From Halomonas salipaludis (GTDB lineage Bacteria > Pseudomonadota > Gammaproteobacteria > Pseudomonadales > Halomonadaceae), in contig NZ_NSKB01000012.1 of assembly GCF_002286975.1 (NCBI RefSeq), positions 1 through 64,000 on the forward strand: 64,000 nucleotides of DNA, read 5' to 3'. Shown piece by piece: positions 8,260-17,656 of this stretch (position 1 is its first letter; every line of letters starts with the position of its first letter). A program made the translations under genes and the position numbers. Under the pieces are notes generated by a model. It ran no database searches and was not told the origin of the DNA. It saw only the letters and a list, made by a program, of their open reading frames with translations.

Positions 8260-9078
8260 CGGGCTTCGGTACTGATGGGGTGTAGCGGCCACCAGACGCT
8301 TGAAGGTGCGCTGGAAATGCGGCTGGTCGCTGAAGCCGGCATTCAGCGCTGCCTCGGCGATCGGCTTGCCCTGCTTGAGCTGGCGCTGGCCTAGTTGAAT
8401 GCGGCGATTGATCAGGTAGGCATGCGGCGTGAGGCCGAAATGCTGCTTGAAGGCACGGATCAGGTGGCCGGCGCTGTAGCCGGAGCGCTGGCAGAGGGCA
8501 TCCAGCGATACTTCCTCAGCAACGTGCTCATCGAGGTAGGCAGCCAATTCGCGCAGGGTGGCCGGCGGTAGTGAGCGCGGCCTGGTCGGCTGCCCCGTCA
8601 GGTGATGCATTAGCGCCGAGAGATATTCGACCAACTCGCTCTGCTTGTTCAGAAGGTCGCGCTGCGGGTCCAGCAGGGCATCGGTCATGCAGCGATAGCC
8701 GGCGTACCATCCAGGGTCGGCGATTACGGCGGCGGAAATGTCCTGCCAGCACGGCGTATCGATCAGCCCCGCTGCATGGCGCAGCCGAGTCAGCCACTCG
8801 GCGTCCACGTAGAGCATGCGGTAGGCCCAGGGCTGGCCGTCGACAGGATTGCAGGCATGCACCCAGTCCGGGTTCATCAACACCAGGTGCCCGGCGTGGA
8901 TGCGATACTCGTCATCGAGGTAATGGAAGGTGCTCTCTCCAGCAGTCACCGCCCCCAACGACCACTGGGTATGGCTATGTCGGGCGTAGCCGACCTGGCG
9001 GCCATCCTCGACCACGCGCAGCTCCACATGGGGCATACGCGGCTCGCGCCAGAAATGGGGCTGGTGGACATGTGCCAT
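8248..9078 (-). CDS. AraC-family transcriptional regulator
   Basis: This 276-residue regulator has an N-terminal cupin-like sensor domain (HSHTQWSLGAV, HAGHLVLMNPDWVHACNP) and a C-terminal double HTH beginning near LRELAAYLDEHVAEEVSLDALCQ. The second HTH carries the AraC signature AALNAGFSDQPHFQRTFKR. The sensor type (AraC_binding) usually recognises small metabolites. Its 3' end overlaps the LysE-type exporter, which in this arrangement is often the target; no operator was identified. The ribosome-binding site is weak. Confidence 0.9.
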   Translation of the reverse strand: MAHVHQPHFWREPRMPHVELRVVEDGRQVGYARHSHTQWSLGAVTAGESTFHYLDDEYRIHAGHLVLMNPDWVHACNPVDGQPWAYRMLYVDAEWLTRLRHAAGLIDTPCWQDISAAVIADPGWYAGYRCMTDALLDPQRDLLNKQSELVEYLSALMHHLTGQPTRPRSLPPATLRELAAYLDEHVAEEVSLDALCQRSGYSAGHLIRAFKQHFGLTPHAYLINRRIQLGQRQLKQGKPIAEAALNAGFSDQPHFQRTFKRLVAATPHQYRSPLLE

Positions 9079-9175
9079 GCTCGGATCGTCTCGCTACCAA
9101 GGAAAGAAGCGTGCTCAGCCTCGATGCGATAACTCTACGACATTCGCCGCCGTCCTTCGAGGATGCTGGCGACTC

Positions 9176-9218
9176 GGCAGCGCTGCGCGCTGCAATCGCG
9201 AATGACTTCGCTCCCACA
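9176..9218 (-). repeat. REP-like palindromic element, copy 1
   Basis: On the minus strand this 43-nt unit begins TGTGGGAGCGAAGTCATTCG. It matches the copy at 22588-22630 at 42 of 43 positions by eye. It resembles REP elements of pseudomonads and relatives, which start GTGGGAGCG and are mobilised in trans by RAYT proteins. It lies between the AraC and DUF1801 genes. Confidence 0.75.
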
Positions 9219-9243
9219 ATGATCTTGCAGCGAGGTAGTCAGG

Positions 9244-9633
9244 TCATTTTAGCCGTTCCAGGCGCCCCTTGCGGCGCACGATGTTCTTGTAGTCCCACTG
9301 GATATCCCGCGCCTTGCCGAGCCAGCGGCGTAGCGGCTCTGCGTCGATCTGCTCCACCGCGGTATAGCGGACCTCGGCGGCCTTGAAGCTGCCTTCCTTG
9401 CGCAGCCCGCTCTCATCGAAGGATTGTCCGCTCCAGAACAGCAGCCGCACGCAGTGCTTGAGCTTGCTGTAGCCGACGATGGGATTGCCTTCCAGGAACC
9501 ATACCGGGTGGGCATGCCATAGCTTGCCCTCTGCGTCGGGCAGATAGCGCTCGATGGCATGGGCCAAATACTCGCATATCTCCCGGTCGGCCGGCGCCTG
9601 GCGCGCGTGATACATCTGGATATCGGGATGCAT
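9244..9633 (-). CDS. DUF1801 domain protein
   Basis: The 129-residue cytosolic protein matches the DUF1801 pattern: DREICEYLAHAIERYLPDAEGKLWHAHPVWFLEGNPIVGYS in pieces, then VRLLFWSGQSFDESGLRKEGSFKAAEVRY. The family is small, often single-domain, and resembles the frataxin/YdhG-like fold; its biochemical role is not established. The start is supported by AGGAGA 8 nt upstream. It is a monocistronic gene located just downstream of the chemoreceptor's terminator. Confidence 0.8.
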   Translation of the reverse strand: MHPDIQMYHARQAPADREICEYLAHAIERYLPDAEGKLWHAHPVWFLEGNPIVGYSKLKHCVRLLFWSGQSFDESGLRKEGSFKAAEVRYTAVEQIDAEPLRRWLGKARDIQWDYKNIVRRKGRLERLK

Positions 9634-9683
9634 GGCGACTCTCCTGTAGCAGTATCACTCCCAGGATAATCGGCCAGACAGGT

Positions 9684-9718
9684 AAAAATTCGACAGCCGC
9701 CCCAGGGGAGCGGCTGTC
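9684..9718 (-). terminator. Rho-independent terminator of the chemoreceptor gene
   Basis: On the minus strand a 9-bp stem (GACAGCCGC / GCGGCTGTC) is followed directly by GAATTTTTAC. It lies 20 bp past the chemoreceptor stop codon. Confidence 0.85.
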
Positions 9719-9738
9719 GCGAGCTGAATTGGCGGTGC

Positions 9739-11436
9739 CTAGAACTCGGACCAGTCCTCGACGGCTTCAGCGGGTTTCTTGTAGTCCTGTCGGGACTTTT
9801 CAGCAGCGGGCTTGGCCGGCGCCTCAGGCGGTTGGCTGCGCTCGCTCTGCTGATGCGTCAGCTGTGTGGCGTGCGGCTCAACTGGCGCGGCCTGGTCGTC
9901 GACGCGGAAGGTGGCTATCAGCGCGGCGAGATGCTTGGCCTGGTCTTCCAGCGAGGTGGCAGCGGCGCTGGTCTGCTGCACCAGCGAGGCATTCTGCTGG
10001 GTGACCGAGTCCATCTCGGTGATGGCACTGTTGATCTGCTCGATGCCGCTGTTCTGCTCGCGGGTAGCACTGGAGATCTCGCCCATCAAGGCAGTGACCT
10101 GGCGGATCGACTCGACGGTCTCGCCGATGGTGGCGCCACTGCGTTCGGCCTGCTCGGCGCCGCTGGTGATCTTGGCGGTGGTCTCTTCGATCAGCGTGCG
10201 GATCTCCTTGGCAGACTCGGCGCTGCGCGAAGCGAGGTTGCGCACTTCGCTTGCTACCACGGCGAAGCCGCGGCCCTGCTCGCCAGCGCGGGCTGCTTCT
10301 ACCGAGGCGTTGAGAGCCAGGATATTGGTCTGGAAGGCGATCGAGTCGATCACGCCGATGATGTCGTTGACGCGGCTGGCACTGGTGGAGATTTCGCGCA
10401 TCAGCTGTACGGTGTGCTCGACCTCCTGGCCACCAGCCTCGGCGCGCTGCGAGGCAGACGCCGAGAGGCCGTCGGCCTGCTGGGCGGTCTCGGTGTTCTT
10501 GCTCACGGTGGCAGCCATCTCTTCCATGCTCGAGGCGGTCTGCTGCAGCGCCGAGGCCTGCTGCTCGGTGCGTGAGGAGAGATCCTGGCTGCCCAGGGCA
10601 ATTTCGCCGGCGCCGGTGAAGACGCTGTCGCTGCTGCTGCGCAGCGACACCACCAGGGTCTTGAGCTTGTCCTGCATGCGCGCCAGGGCGCTGTAAAGCT
10701 GGCCGATCTCGTTGCGGCCGCGGTCGCGAATCTGCCCGGTGAGATCGCCAGCGGCAATCCGCTCAAAGTGATCGATGGCCTCGCGCAGCGGCGTGACCAC
10801 CACCCGCATCATCGCCAGGCGGATCGCCACCGCGGCGAGCAGCGCCACGACCAGTAGCGTTATGGCGATCATGCCGACCATGTCGCCAAGCCGGCCGACC
10901 TCATCGATCACCGCGTTGCCGCGCCGTTCGGAGTAGGCGACGAAGTCCTCCATGGCGGCGTCGAGCTCGGCCCCCAGCTCGGCCATCTGATCCTGGCTGC
11001 GCTGCACCTGGAAGGGCGCGGCATCCATCAGCGGCTCTAGCCCTTCCACTACGTAGGCATCGTAGGCGGCGATGATCGCCGCCACGTAGGGCGCCCGTGA
11101 ATCGTCGGCGTCGATGGGCACGGCACGGAACTCGTCGAAGCGCTCATGGGCCCCGGCCAGGGCCTCCAGAGCCTGCTGCTGGCTCTGCTGGCCACGCTCA
11201 GCGTTACCTTGCGTGCTCAGGCTGGCAAAGCGGTCCAGCATGATCTGCGCGCGCAGCACGTTGACCTGGGTGCGGTTGGCCATCGTGGAGAGCTCCACGT
11301 TGGTTTCCGCGAGCTCATGCAGCGCCTCCTCGCTGGTGGCGCTGGCATAGAAGCCCAGCCCGCTGATCAGCCCGATCATCAGTACCAGCGCGGCCAGTGC
11401 TGCCGTCAGGCTCCACTTTATGGATAAGTGTGTCAT
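9739..11436 (-). CDS. Methyl-accepting chemotaxis protein with C-terminal CheR-binding pentapeptide
   Basis: This transmembrane chemoreceptor has 565 residues. TM1 spans about 8-30, and a periplasmic helical-bundle ligand domain (Tar/4HB-like) covers about 31-185. TM2 is about 187-208, followed by a HAMP domain to about 260 and the long cytoplasmic signalling hairpin. The hairpin tip carries the conserved [20 protein letters not shown] region in pieces. The final five residues, DWSEF, match the xWxxF tether that recruits CheR/CheB to high-abundance receptors such as Tar (NWETF). The ligand is unknown. The start is supported by AGGGGA upstream, and a strong terminator follows. No che genes adjoin, so it works with a chemotaxis cluster elsewhere. 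Confidence 0.95.
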   Translation of the reverse strand: MTHLSIKWSLTAALAALVLMIGLISGLGFYASATSEEALHELAETNVELSTMANRTQVNVLRAQIMLDRFASLSTQGNAERGQQSQQQALEALAGAHERFDEFRAVPIDADDSRAPYVAAIIAAYDAYVVEGLEPLMDAAPFQVQRSQDQMAELGAELDAAMEDFVAYSERRGNAVIDEVGRLGDMVGMIAITLLVVALLAAVAIRLAMMRVVVTPLREAIDHFERIAAGDLTGQIRDRGRNEIGQLYSALARMQDKLKTLVVSLRSSSDSVFTGAGEIALGSQDLSSRTEQQASALQQTASSMEEMAATVSKNTETAQQADGLSASASQRAEAGGQEVEHTVQLMREISTSASRVNDIIGVIDSIAFQTNILALNASVEAARAGEQGRGFAVVASEVRNLASRSAESAKEIRTLIEETTAKITSGAEQAERSGATIGETVESIRQVTALMGEISSATREQNSGIEQINSAITEMDSVTQQNASLVQQTSAAATSLEDQAKHLAALIATFRVDDQAAPVEPHATQLTHQQSERSQPPEAPAKPAAEKSRQDYKKPAEAVEDWSEF

Positions 11437-11541
11437 CTGCCTCGTCCCCTCGCGATGGCGATATTCAACATGTCATCGGCCGGTGGGGGACGAGGTTGAG
11501 GAGAAATGAACCGATTACGACTAAAGCATGAGGCCTGAAAG

Positions 11542-11895
11542 CTACGCCTCTACCACCACCTCGAAGCCGCCGTAGATCAGCCGCTTGCCGTCGAACGGCA
11601 TGGGGTTGACGTCGGGCTGCAGGCGCGGGTCTTCCATCACCTTGGCCATGCCGCGGTCGCGTACCTCGCGGGACGGCCACAGGATCCACGAGAAGATCAC
11701 CGTCTCGTCCCCCTGACACTTCACCGCTAGGGGGAAGGAGGTGAGCTTGCCCTCGGGCACGTCGTCGCCCCAGCACTCCACCATCTGCAGCGCACCGTGC
11801 TCCTTGAACACTAATGCAGCGTCGCGGGCATGCTGAATGTACTTGTCACGGTTGGCGGTGGGCACCGCGGCGACGAATCCGTCTACATAGGTCAT
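11542..11895 (-). CDS. DUF1428 (YbaA-like) family protein
   Basis: The 117-residue protein begins MTYVDGFVAAVPTANRDKY and continues MVECWGDDVPEGKLTSFPLAVKC (in parts), VIFSWILWPSREVRD and NPMPFDGKRLIYGGFE. These are typical of DUF1428, a dimeric alpha/beta-barrel family represented by E. coli YbaA and of unknown role. The start at 11895 is chosen for its GGAG site 7 nt upstream and the family's standard N-terminus. No operon partner is evident. Confidence 0.88.
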   Translation of the reverse strand: MTYVDGFVAAVPTANRDKYIQHARDAALVFKEHGALQMVECWGDDVPEGKLTSFPLAVKCQGDETVIFSWILWPSREVRDRGMAKVMEDPRLQPDVNPMPFDGKRLIYGGFEVVVEA

Positions 11896-12121
11896 GGCTG
11901 ATCTCCTTCGTCTCTGGGGTGGTGCCCGCACCAGCGCTGCCAGGGCGGGCGGAGATGTCTCTTCAACGAGTATCGAACGACACGCCGCGAAATCGACATC
12001 GACCAGACCTTGGGCATGCCAGGCGCTGCCCGTCTATGCTGATCACTAGGAGAGTTGCATACAGCGAAGGGAGGCGCACGCACAGGTCATTAGCGGCCCA
12101 GGCGGCCGAAGGAGCACTACC

Positions 12122-12592
12122 ATGACCATTCCGATGACGCTTCGGGAGTACCTCCGCGCCTGCGACATCGACTACGAGGAGGTGTCCCACCCACGCGAAG
12201 TCACCACCAGCCGTATCGCCCAGCGGTCGCATATTCCCGGCGATCAAGTGGCCAAGGCCGTCATGCTGCATGGTGAATCCGGCTATGGCCTGGCGGTCGT
12301 GCCCAGCACCCACGACACCGATCTCGACAGCCTGACGGCGCTGTTCAAGGAGCGCTTCGAGCTCGCTTCCGAAGAGCAGATCGTCAGCAGCTTCGACGAC
12401 TGTGATCCCGGCGCCGCACCTCCGGTGGGCCAGGCCTACGGACTCAAGGTCTATGTCGACGACATGCTGCGCCACCAGCCGGACATCTACTTCGAGGCGG
12501 GCGACCACGAAACCCTGCTGCACATGAGCGGCCGCGAGTTCGAACGCCTGATGGACGGCGCTCCCCACGGCCGCTTCAGCCACCATCGCTGA
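12122..12592 (+). CDS. YbaK/ProX-type aminoacyl-tRNA deacylase domain protein
   Basis: This 156-residue single-domain protein is related to YbaK and ProXp, which hydrolyse mischarged aminoacyl-tRNA in trans. The conserved lysine lies in DQVAKAVMLHG, and the fold is marked by the early HPREVTTSRIAQ segment and by PPVGQAYGLKVYVDD in the C-terminal half. GHETLLHMS replaces the more usual GAHDRLIRLS-like segment as DHETLLHMS. The substrate tRNA cannot be told from sequence. A GGAG site precedes the ATG. It is followed by the ClC gene in the same direction about 90 bp later. Confidence 0.85.
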   Translation: MTIPMTLREYLRACDIDYEEVSHPREVTTSRIAQRSHIPGDQVAKAVMLHGESGYGLAVVPSTHDTDLDSLTALFKERFELASEEQIVSSFDDCDPGAAPPVGQAYGLKVYVDDMLRHQPDIYFEAGDHETLLHMSGREFERLMDGAPHGRFSHHR

Positions 12593-12682
12593 CCCCATAC
12601 CGAGGCCACCAGCGCCTCGCCTCCCCCGCGCTGTCGGCCGGTGTCGCTTGCCGGCAGCGCGCACTGCGCCTACAACTTGAGC

Positions 12683-14446
12683 ATGGACACGCTTCCGGCA
12701 TCCCATACCGCTGGCCGTGGGCCACTGGCGGTGATCCGTTTTCTTGGTCTGGTGCTGCTCGGTGCCCTGGTGGGCGGCATCGCCGCGCTGGCCGCGGTCG
12801 GCTTCGTGACGATCGTGCTGTGGCTCAACGAGGTGCTACTGATATCGCCCCGCAGCCGCATGATGTTCGATCAGCGCGGCATGCTGGTCGCCGCCACCGT
12901 CGCCGTACCGACACTGGGCGGATTGATCGTCGGCCTGCTACACCGCTATATCCCCGAGGGGCGGGCGCACTCCCCCGCCGATGTGATCGCCGCCGTGCAG
13001 ACCCGCCGCGGCCGCTTGCCGGGCCGTGCCGGCGGAATGTCGGCGCTTAGCGCGATGATCTCACTCGGCGCCGGCGCCTCGGTGGGCCAGTACGGTCCCT
13101 TGGTTCATCTTGGCGCGACCCTGGGGTCACTGGGCGCACGCCTGCTGCGCATGAGTCGCTCGGACGACAACATCACCATTGCCTGTGGCGTGGCGGCGGC
13201 CATTGCTACCGCGTTCAATGCCCCGCTGGCGGGGATCGTGTTCGCCCATGAGGTGGTGCTGCGCCACTACGCGCTGCGCGCCTTCGCCCCGGTCGCCGCG
13301 GCGGCCATCGTCGGCTATGTCATCGCCACCAACGTGCTCGAGCGCGGCGCCCTGTTCCATGTCGCCGACACCGCCGTACCACGCCCCTGGGAGTTTGCCC
13401 TGTTCGTGATCATCGGCGGCATGGGGGCCCTGGTCGCCGGTGGCTATATGCGCGCCATCCTCGGCGTCGGACGGCTAGCCGGCCGTGTGCCGCTGGCCGC
13501 GCCGCTGCGGCCGGCCCTGGCCGGCGCGCTGCTCGGGGTGGCTGCCCTCTGGGTGCCGGACATCCTCGGCATGGGCCAAGAGACGTTGCGCTTCGCTACC
13601 ATTGCCGGGGCCTTCGGCAGCGGCGAGCTATTGCTGGTGCTAGTGCTCAAGCTGGCGGCGACCGCGCTGTGCCTGGGCATGGGCTTCAGCGGCGGCGTGT
13701 TCAGCCCGGCACTGGTGATCGGCACCCTGTTCGGTGCCCTGTGTGGCACCCTGGTGGGCCAATTCAGCGATGCGCCCCAGGCAACCTTCGTGTTCTACGC
13801 CGTATGCGGCATGGTGGCGGTCACCGCGCCGGTGATCGGCGCTCCCCTGACCAGCCTGCTGATCGTCTTCGAGCTCACCGGCAGCTATGCGCTGACCACC
13901 GCGGCACTGGCCAGCGTAACCCTGGCCAGCCCGATTGCCGCCCAGCTGTTCGGCCGCTCGCTATTCGATATCCAACTCTCGAACCGCGGCCTGGATCTCT
14001 CCGCCGGGCGCGGCCGCGCGCTGCTGCAGGCCACCCAAGTAGCCGAGCAGCTGACCCGCGACTGCGTGACCCTGGCTCCCCGCACGCCGGTTCACGAGGC
14101 CATCCGCGCGCTGGGTGAAGCACGCCATGCCGAGGCCTACCTGGTCGATGCCCGGGGCCGCTACTGCGGCTGCGTGACGCTTCCCGAGCTGGAAGCGGCG
14201 CAGCAGGCAGGCCAGGCAGACAGCCATATTGCCGATTTCATCGTCACGGCACGTCCGGTGCTGCATCCCGACAGCTCGCTATGGGATGCCATGGCACAGC
14301 TCGAGGAGGTCACTGGCGAGGCCCTGGCGGTGGTCGACGCGGAGCGCGACGACGCCTTCCTCGGCGTGGTCTACGAGGCACGCATCGCCCGCGCCTATCT
14401 GCGTCACAACGATGCGTTACGCAAGGAGGAACATGGTACCGGTTAA
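12683..14446 (+). CDS. ClC-family chloride channel/antiporter with C-terminal CBS pair; gating glutamate replaced by tyrosine
   Basis: This polytopic inner-membrane protein has about 587 residues and the ClC core, including GFSGGVFSPALVIG (the GxFxP selectivity motif), AFNAPLAGIVFAHE and VTAPVIGAPLTSLLIVFELTGSYAL. A cytosolic tail carries two CBS repeats (about 440-580). The GxEGP motif that carries the external gating glutamate reads GQYGP here, with Tyr at position 137, so proton coupling may be altered. An inner glutamate (FAHE) is kept. The ATG at 12683 gives a plausible N-terminus; an in-frame GTG at 12641 is an alternative and neither has a strong ribosome-binding site. The stop overlaps the next gene's start by 14 nt. 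Confidence 0.9.
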   Translation: MDTLPASHTAGRGPLAVIRFLGLVLLGALVGGIAALAAVGFVTIVLWLNEVLLISPRSRMMFDQRGMLVAATVAVPTLGGLIVGLLHRYIPEGRAHSPADVIAAVQTRRGRLPGRAGGMSALSAMISLGAGASVGQYGPLVHLGATLGSLGARLLRMSRSDDNITIACGVAAAIATAFNAPLAGIVFAHEVVLRHYALRAFAPVAAAAIVGYVIATNVLERGALFHVADTAVPRPWEFALFVIIGGMGALVAGGYMRAILGVGRLAGRVPLAAPLRPALAGALLGVAALWVPDILGMGQETLRFATIAGAFGSGELLLVLVLKLAATALCLGMGFSGGVFSPALVIGTLFGALCGTLVGQFSDAPQATFVFYAVCGMVAVTAPVIGAPLTSLLIVFELTGSYALTTAALASVTLASPIAAQLFGRSLFDIQLSNRGLDLSAGRGRALLQATQVAEQLTRDCVTLAPRTPVHEAIRALGEARHAEAYLVDARGRYCGCVTLPELEAAQQAGQADSHIADFIVTARPVLHPDSSLWDAMAQLEEVTGEALAVVDAERDDAFLGVVYEARIARAYLRHNDALRKEEHGTG

Positions 14447-15524
14447 GCCAGGCTCGCTGGCCCTGATGCTGGTCGGCTGCGCGGCGCTGACGCATGCAGC
14501 CGATGATGATGCCTTACACGTCCTGAGCTGGGGAGGCGCCTACGAGCGCGCTCAGCAGGAAGCCCTCTTCACCCCCTTTACCGAGACGACCGGCATCGCG
14601 GTTGAGGTGCACCGCTACGATGGCGACCTGGCACCGCTGCGCCGTGCGGTGGCCGAAGGCAATGTACCCTGGGACGTCATTGACATGACCCGCAGCCAGG
14701 CCATGGCGGCCTGCGACGCGGAGCTACTGGAGCGCTTGCCGGCCGACCTGCCCGCCCCGGCGCCGGATGGCACGCCGGCCAGCCGCGACTTCCTGCCCGG
14801 GGCAATCGGGGAGTGCGCCCTCACCCACAGCGTCTTCGCTACCGTGGTGGCTTACCGCCGCGATGCCTTCCCCGGGCAACGTCCCACCCACATTGGCGAC
14901 CTGTTTGATCAGCAGCGCTTCCCCGGCCCGCGCGCTCTGCAACGCACCCCGGCGGTCAACCTGGAGTGGGCGCTGCTCTCCTATCGGGTGCCCCGCGAGG
15001 AGCTGTACGACCTGCTCAGCACCCGTCGCGGCCTGAGCCTGGCACTGGAGCGACTCGACACGCTCGATGAGATCCACTGGTGGGAAGCCGGTGATACCCC
15101 GCCACAACTGCTTGCGGATGGCGAGGTGGTGATGGCCTCGGGCTATAACGGCCGTTTTTTCGATGCCATGCTGGATCAGGAGACCCCTATCGAGATTCTC
15201 TGGGACGGCCAGGTGCAGGAGCATGAGACCTGGGCGATGCCACGCGGCGTCTCGAACCGGGATGCCGCCCACGATTTCATCCGTTTTGCCACCACCAGCG
15301 AGCGTCTCGCCGAGCTGGCGCGACGCATCCCCTACGGCCCAGCGCGCCATTCGGCCAGCCTGCAGGTCACCACTCACCCGCAGAGCGGCCAGGACATGCG
15401 CCTGCATATTCCCACTCACCCGCTGAACAGCGCCGGCGCCATCGAGAAGGACGAGCAGTGGTATGCGCGCACCCAGCAGCGCATCGACGCCTTCTTCGCC
15501 GACTGGCTGGCGTCGCGGCCCTGA
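14433..15524 (+). CDS. ABC-type extracellular solute-binding protein, PotD/family 1-like
   Basis: This periplasmic binding protein of 363 residues has an N-terminal export signal (MVPVKPGSLALMLVGCAAL) that can be read as a lipobox (LVGC) or a Sec site after LTHA. The mature part starts LHVLSWGGAYERAQQEAL, the spermidine/putrescine-type (PotD/PotF) opening. It continues VPWDVIDMTRSQ, IGECALTHSVFATVVAYRRD and MASGYNGRFFDAML. No permease or ATPase genes follow, so the partner must be elsewhere or the protein works alone. The start is certain: AAGGAGGA lies just upstream, inside the end of the ClC gene, implying translational coupling. The ligand is unknown. Confidence 0.88.
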   Translation: MVPVKPGSLALMLVGCAALTHAADDDALHVLSWGGAYERAQQEALFTPFTETTGIAVEVHRYDGDLAPLRRAVAEGNVPWDVIDMTRSQAMAACDAELLERLPADLPAPAPDGTPASRDFLPGAIGECALTHSVFATVVAYRRDAFPGQRPTHIGDLFDQQRFPGPRALQRTPAVNLEWALLSYRVPREELYDLLSTRRGLSLALERLDTLDEIHWWEAGDTPPQLLADGEVVMASGYNGRFFDAMLDQETPIEILWDGQVQEHETWAMPRGVSNRDAAHDFIRFATTSERLAELARRIPYGPARHSASLQVTTHPQSGQDMRLHIPTHPLNSAGAIEKDEQWYARTQQRIDAFFADWLASRP

Positions 15525-15578
15525 TGGCGACTGCCAAGGCAACGGCGACTGGGGTATCATGAGCGGCGACTCACAGCC

Positions 15579-15818
15579 ATGACCCGCCCCATGCCCAGTA
15601 TCGATGTGGTGATCCGCCTGACCCGCGACGAGTGCCTGGCCCACTATGAGGGCCGCGCCCAGAACGTGCACACCCGCAGTCTGGATGGCCGCAAGGTGAT
15701 CTTCCCCACCGCTGCCCTGACCCGTATCGTCGGCCGCGACGGGATCGACGGCGTGTTCCGGCTGCACTTCACCGCGGCGGGCAAGTTCGCGTCCATCGAG
15801 CCGTTGCCGCGACGCTGA
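15579..15818 (+). CDS. DUF2835 family small protein
   Basis: The 79-residue protein has the DUF2835 pattern: DVVIRLTRDECLAHYEGRAQNV, then DGRKVIFPTAALTRIV and GVFRLHFTAAGKFASIEPL (quoted in parts). This family is found in gammaproteobacteria and has unknown function. A second in-frame ATG four codons in is an equally good start. It lies between the binding protein and the NMT1-GGDEF gene, all on the plus strand. Confidence 0.82.
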   Translation: MTRPMPSIDVVIRLTRDECLAHYEGRAQNVHTRSLDGRKVIFPTAALTRIVGRDGIDGVFRLHFTAAGKFASIEPLPRR

Positions 15819-15896
15819 ACGTTTAAACTACCAACTCGACTTTGTCGGTCGTTGGGCTAGTCTCTAATCGACGACAGTTTCCCTTCGGACGCGCCC

Positions 15897-17576
15897 ATGC
15901 CAAGCCTTCTGGGCCACCGCTCGCCGCTGCGGTGGCTACTGCTCAGCGCGCTACTGATCACCGCCCCCTTGAGCGCGGCGAATGAGCCTGAGCTCGAGCG
16001 TGTCACCCTGCAGCTGGCCTGGTATCACCAGTTCCAGTTCGCCGGTTACTATGCCGCCAAACAGCGAGGCTACTTTCGTGAGGCCGGCTTCGAGGTGGAG
16101 ATTCGCCACGGCGGCCACGACGTCTACGGCCGCCCCATCGACCCGGTGGAAGATGTGGTATTTGGCCGTGCCGACTTCGGCGTGTCGCGCTCCGACCTGC
16201 TGCTCTATCACAGCCAGGGCCTGCCGGTGGTGGTGCTGGCCAATATCATGCAGCGCTCGCCGCTGGTGTTTCTGACCCTGGAGGAACACGGCTTCACGCG
16301 CCTGGAAGAGGTCGGCGAGCGGCCGATCAGCGTCACCCTGCCCGACGTCGATGCCCGGCTCAGCGCCGAGACCCTGGCCAGCTTCCACCGTGCCGGCCTC
16401 GACCTCGAGCGGCTAAACAATCGGGCACCGAGCTGGGCGCTGGACGACTTGCTCGACGGCACCACCCAGCTGATGCCCGGCTACCTCACCGACGCCCCCT
16501 ACTTTCTCGAAGCCTTCGGCGCCGAGCCGGTCACGATCACCCCCGAGTCGTATGGCATCGACTTCTACGGTGACCTGCTGTTTACCCGCGCGGCACTGAT
16601 CGAAGAGCGGCCGGAGCGGGTCGAGGCGTTCCAAGATGCTGCCCTGCGCGGCTGGGCCTACGCGCTGGACAACATCGAGGAGGTGGCCGAGCTGATCACT
16701 CAGCACTACCCGACGCGCAACGCCCTCTACGATATTCACTTCCTGCGCCACGAGGCCGAGAAGCTGCGCGGCCTGATGCAGCCAGAGTTGATCGAGATCG
16801 GCTACATCAACCCCATCCGCTGGGAAAGCATCGCCGAGGTGTATGTGGAGCTCGGCATGATCGAGCACTACGACCTGGAGGGATTTCTCTATCGGCCACC
16901 GGCCCCCGCCAGCACCGACTTCAAGCGCCTGGTGCGCTGGGCGCTGGGTGGCGGGATCCTGCTGCTGCTGGTCATCGGCCTGGCCAGCTACCTGCTGATG
17001 ATCAACCGCCAACTGCGCCACGAGGTGGCACGCCGCCAGACAGCCGAAGATTCGCTACGCGAGCTGGCCGAGAAGGATGGCCTGACCGGCGTCGACAACC
17101 GCCGGCTGTTCGAGGAGCGCCTGCAGCAGTGTGTGGCCCATGCCCGGCGCCATCACCAGCCACTGACGCTGATCCTGTTCGATGTCGATCACTTCAAGCA
17201 GGTCAACGACTGCCATGGACACCTGGCCGGCGACCAGGTGCTGGTGGAAATTGCCCAGATCACCCGCCCGCTGCTGCGCACCGACGACCACTTCGCCCGC
17301 TACGGCGGCGAAGAGTTCGCCGTGCTGCTGCCGGGCACCGATCACGCTGAGGCGTTGCAGGTCGCCAAGCGCATCTGGCAGGTCAACCGCGACCACCGCG
17401 TGACCAGCAACACCGGCCCAATCTGCTATAGCCTGAGCCTGGGGGTGGCCAGCCTCGACGAGCGAGACCAGGATCCGCACGATCTGGTCAGGCGTGCCGA
17501 CGAGCGGCTCTATCAGGCCAAGCACCAAGGCCGTGATCGCTATTTCGGCGCCGCCGGCTACGCGACCAGCACCTAG
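15897..17576 (+). CDS. Membrane diguanylate cyclase with periplasmic NMT1/THI5-type binding domain
   Basis: The 559-residue protein is a sensor fusion. A signal peptide (about 1-28) precedes an NMT1/THI5-like solute-binding domain (about 35-330: LQLAWYHQFQFAGYYAAKQ, FGRADFGVSRSDLLLY). One transmembrane helix spans about 345-369, and a GGDEF domain begins near DGLTGVDNRRLFEERL. The active site is GGEEF (470-474), with an RxxD inhibitory site RTDD at 461-464, so it should make c-di-GMP with product inhibition. The binding domain suggests response to a small, possibly pyrimidine- or amine-like ligand, which is inference. The ribosome-binding site is weak. A structured region and strong terminator follow the gene. 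Confidence 0.92.
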   Translation: MPSLLGHRSPLRWLLLSALLITAPLSAANEPELERVTLQLAWYHQFQFAGYYAAKQRGYFREAGFEVEIRHGGHDVYGRPIDPVEDVVFGRADFGVSRSDLLLYHSQGLPVVVLANIMQRSPLVFLTLEEHGFTRLEEVGERPISVTLPDVDARLSAETLASFHRAGLDLERLNNRAPSWALDDLLDGTTQLMPGYLTDAPYFLEAFGAEPVTITPESYGIDFYGDLLFTRAALIEERPERVEAFQDAALRGWAYALDNIEEVAELITQHYPTRNALYDIHFLRHEAEKLRGLMQPELIEIGYINPIRWESIAEVYVELGMIEHYDLEGFLYRPPAPASTDFKRLVRWALGGGILLLLVIGLASYLLMINRQLRHEVARRQTAEDSLRELAEKDGLTGVDNRRLFEERLQQCVAHARRHHQPLTLILFDVDHFKQVNDCHGHLAGDQVLVEIAQITRPLLRTDDHFARYGGEEFAVLLPGTDHAEALQVAKRIWQVNRDHRVTSNTGPICYSLSLGVASLDERDQDPHDLVRRADERLYQAKHQGRDRYFGAAGYATST

Positions 17577-17656
17577 CTGGTGCGCCGCATGCAACTCATT
17601 TTCATCGCATAACCTGGGTTAAGGTAACCGCCAACCCAGGGGTCCAATGTTAGAGA

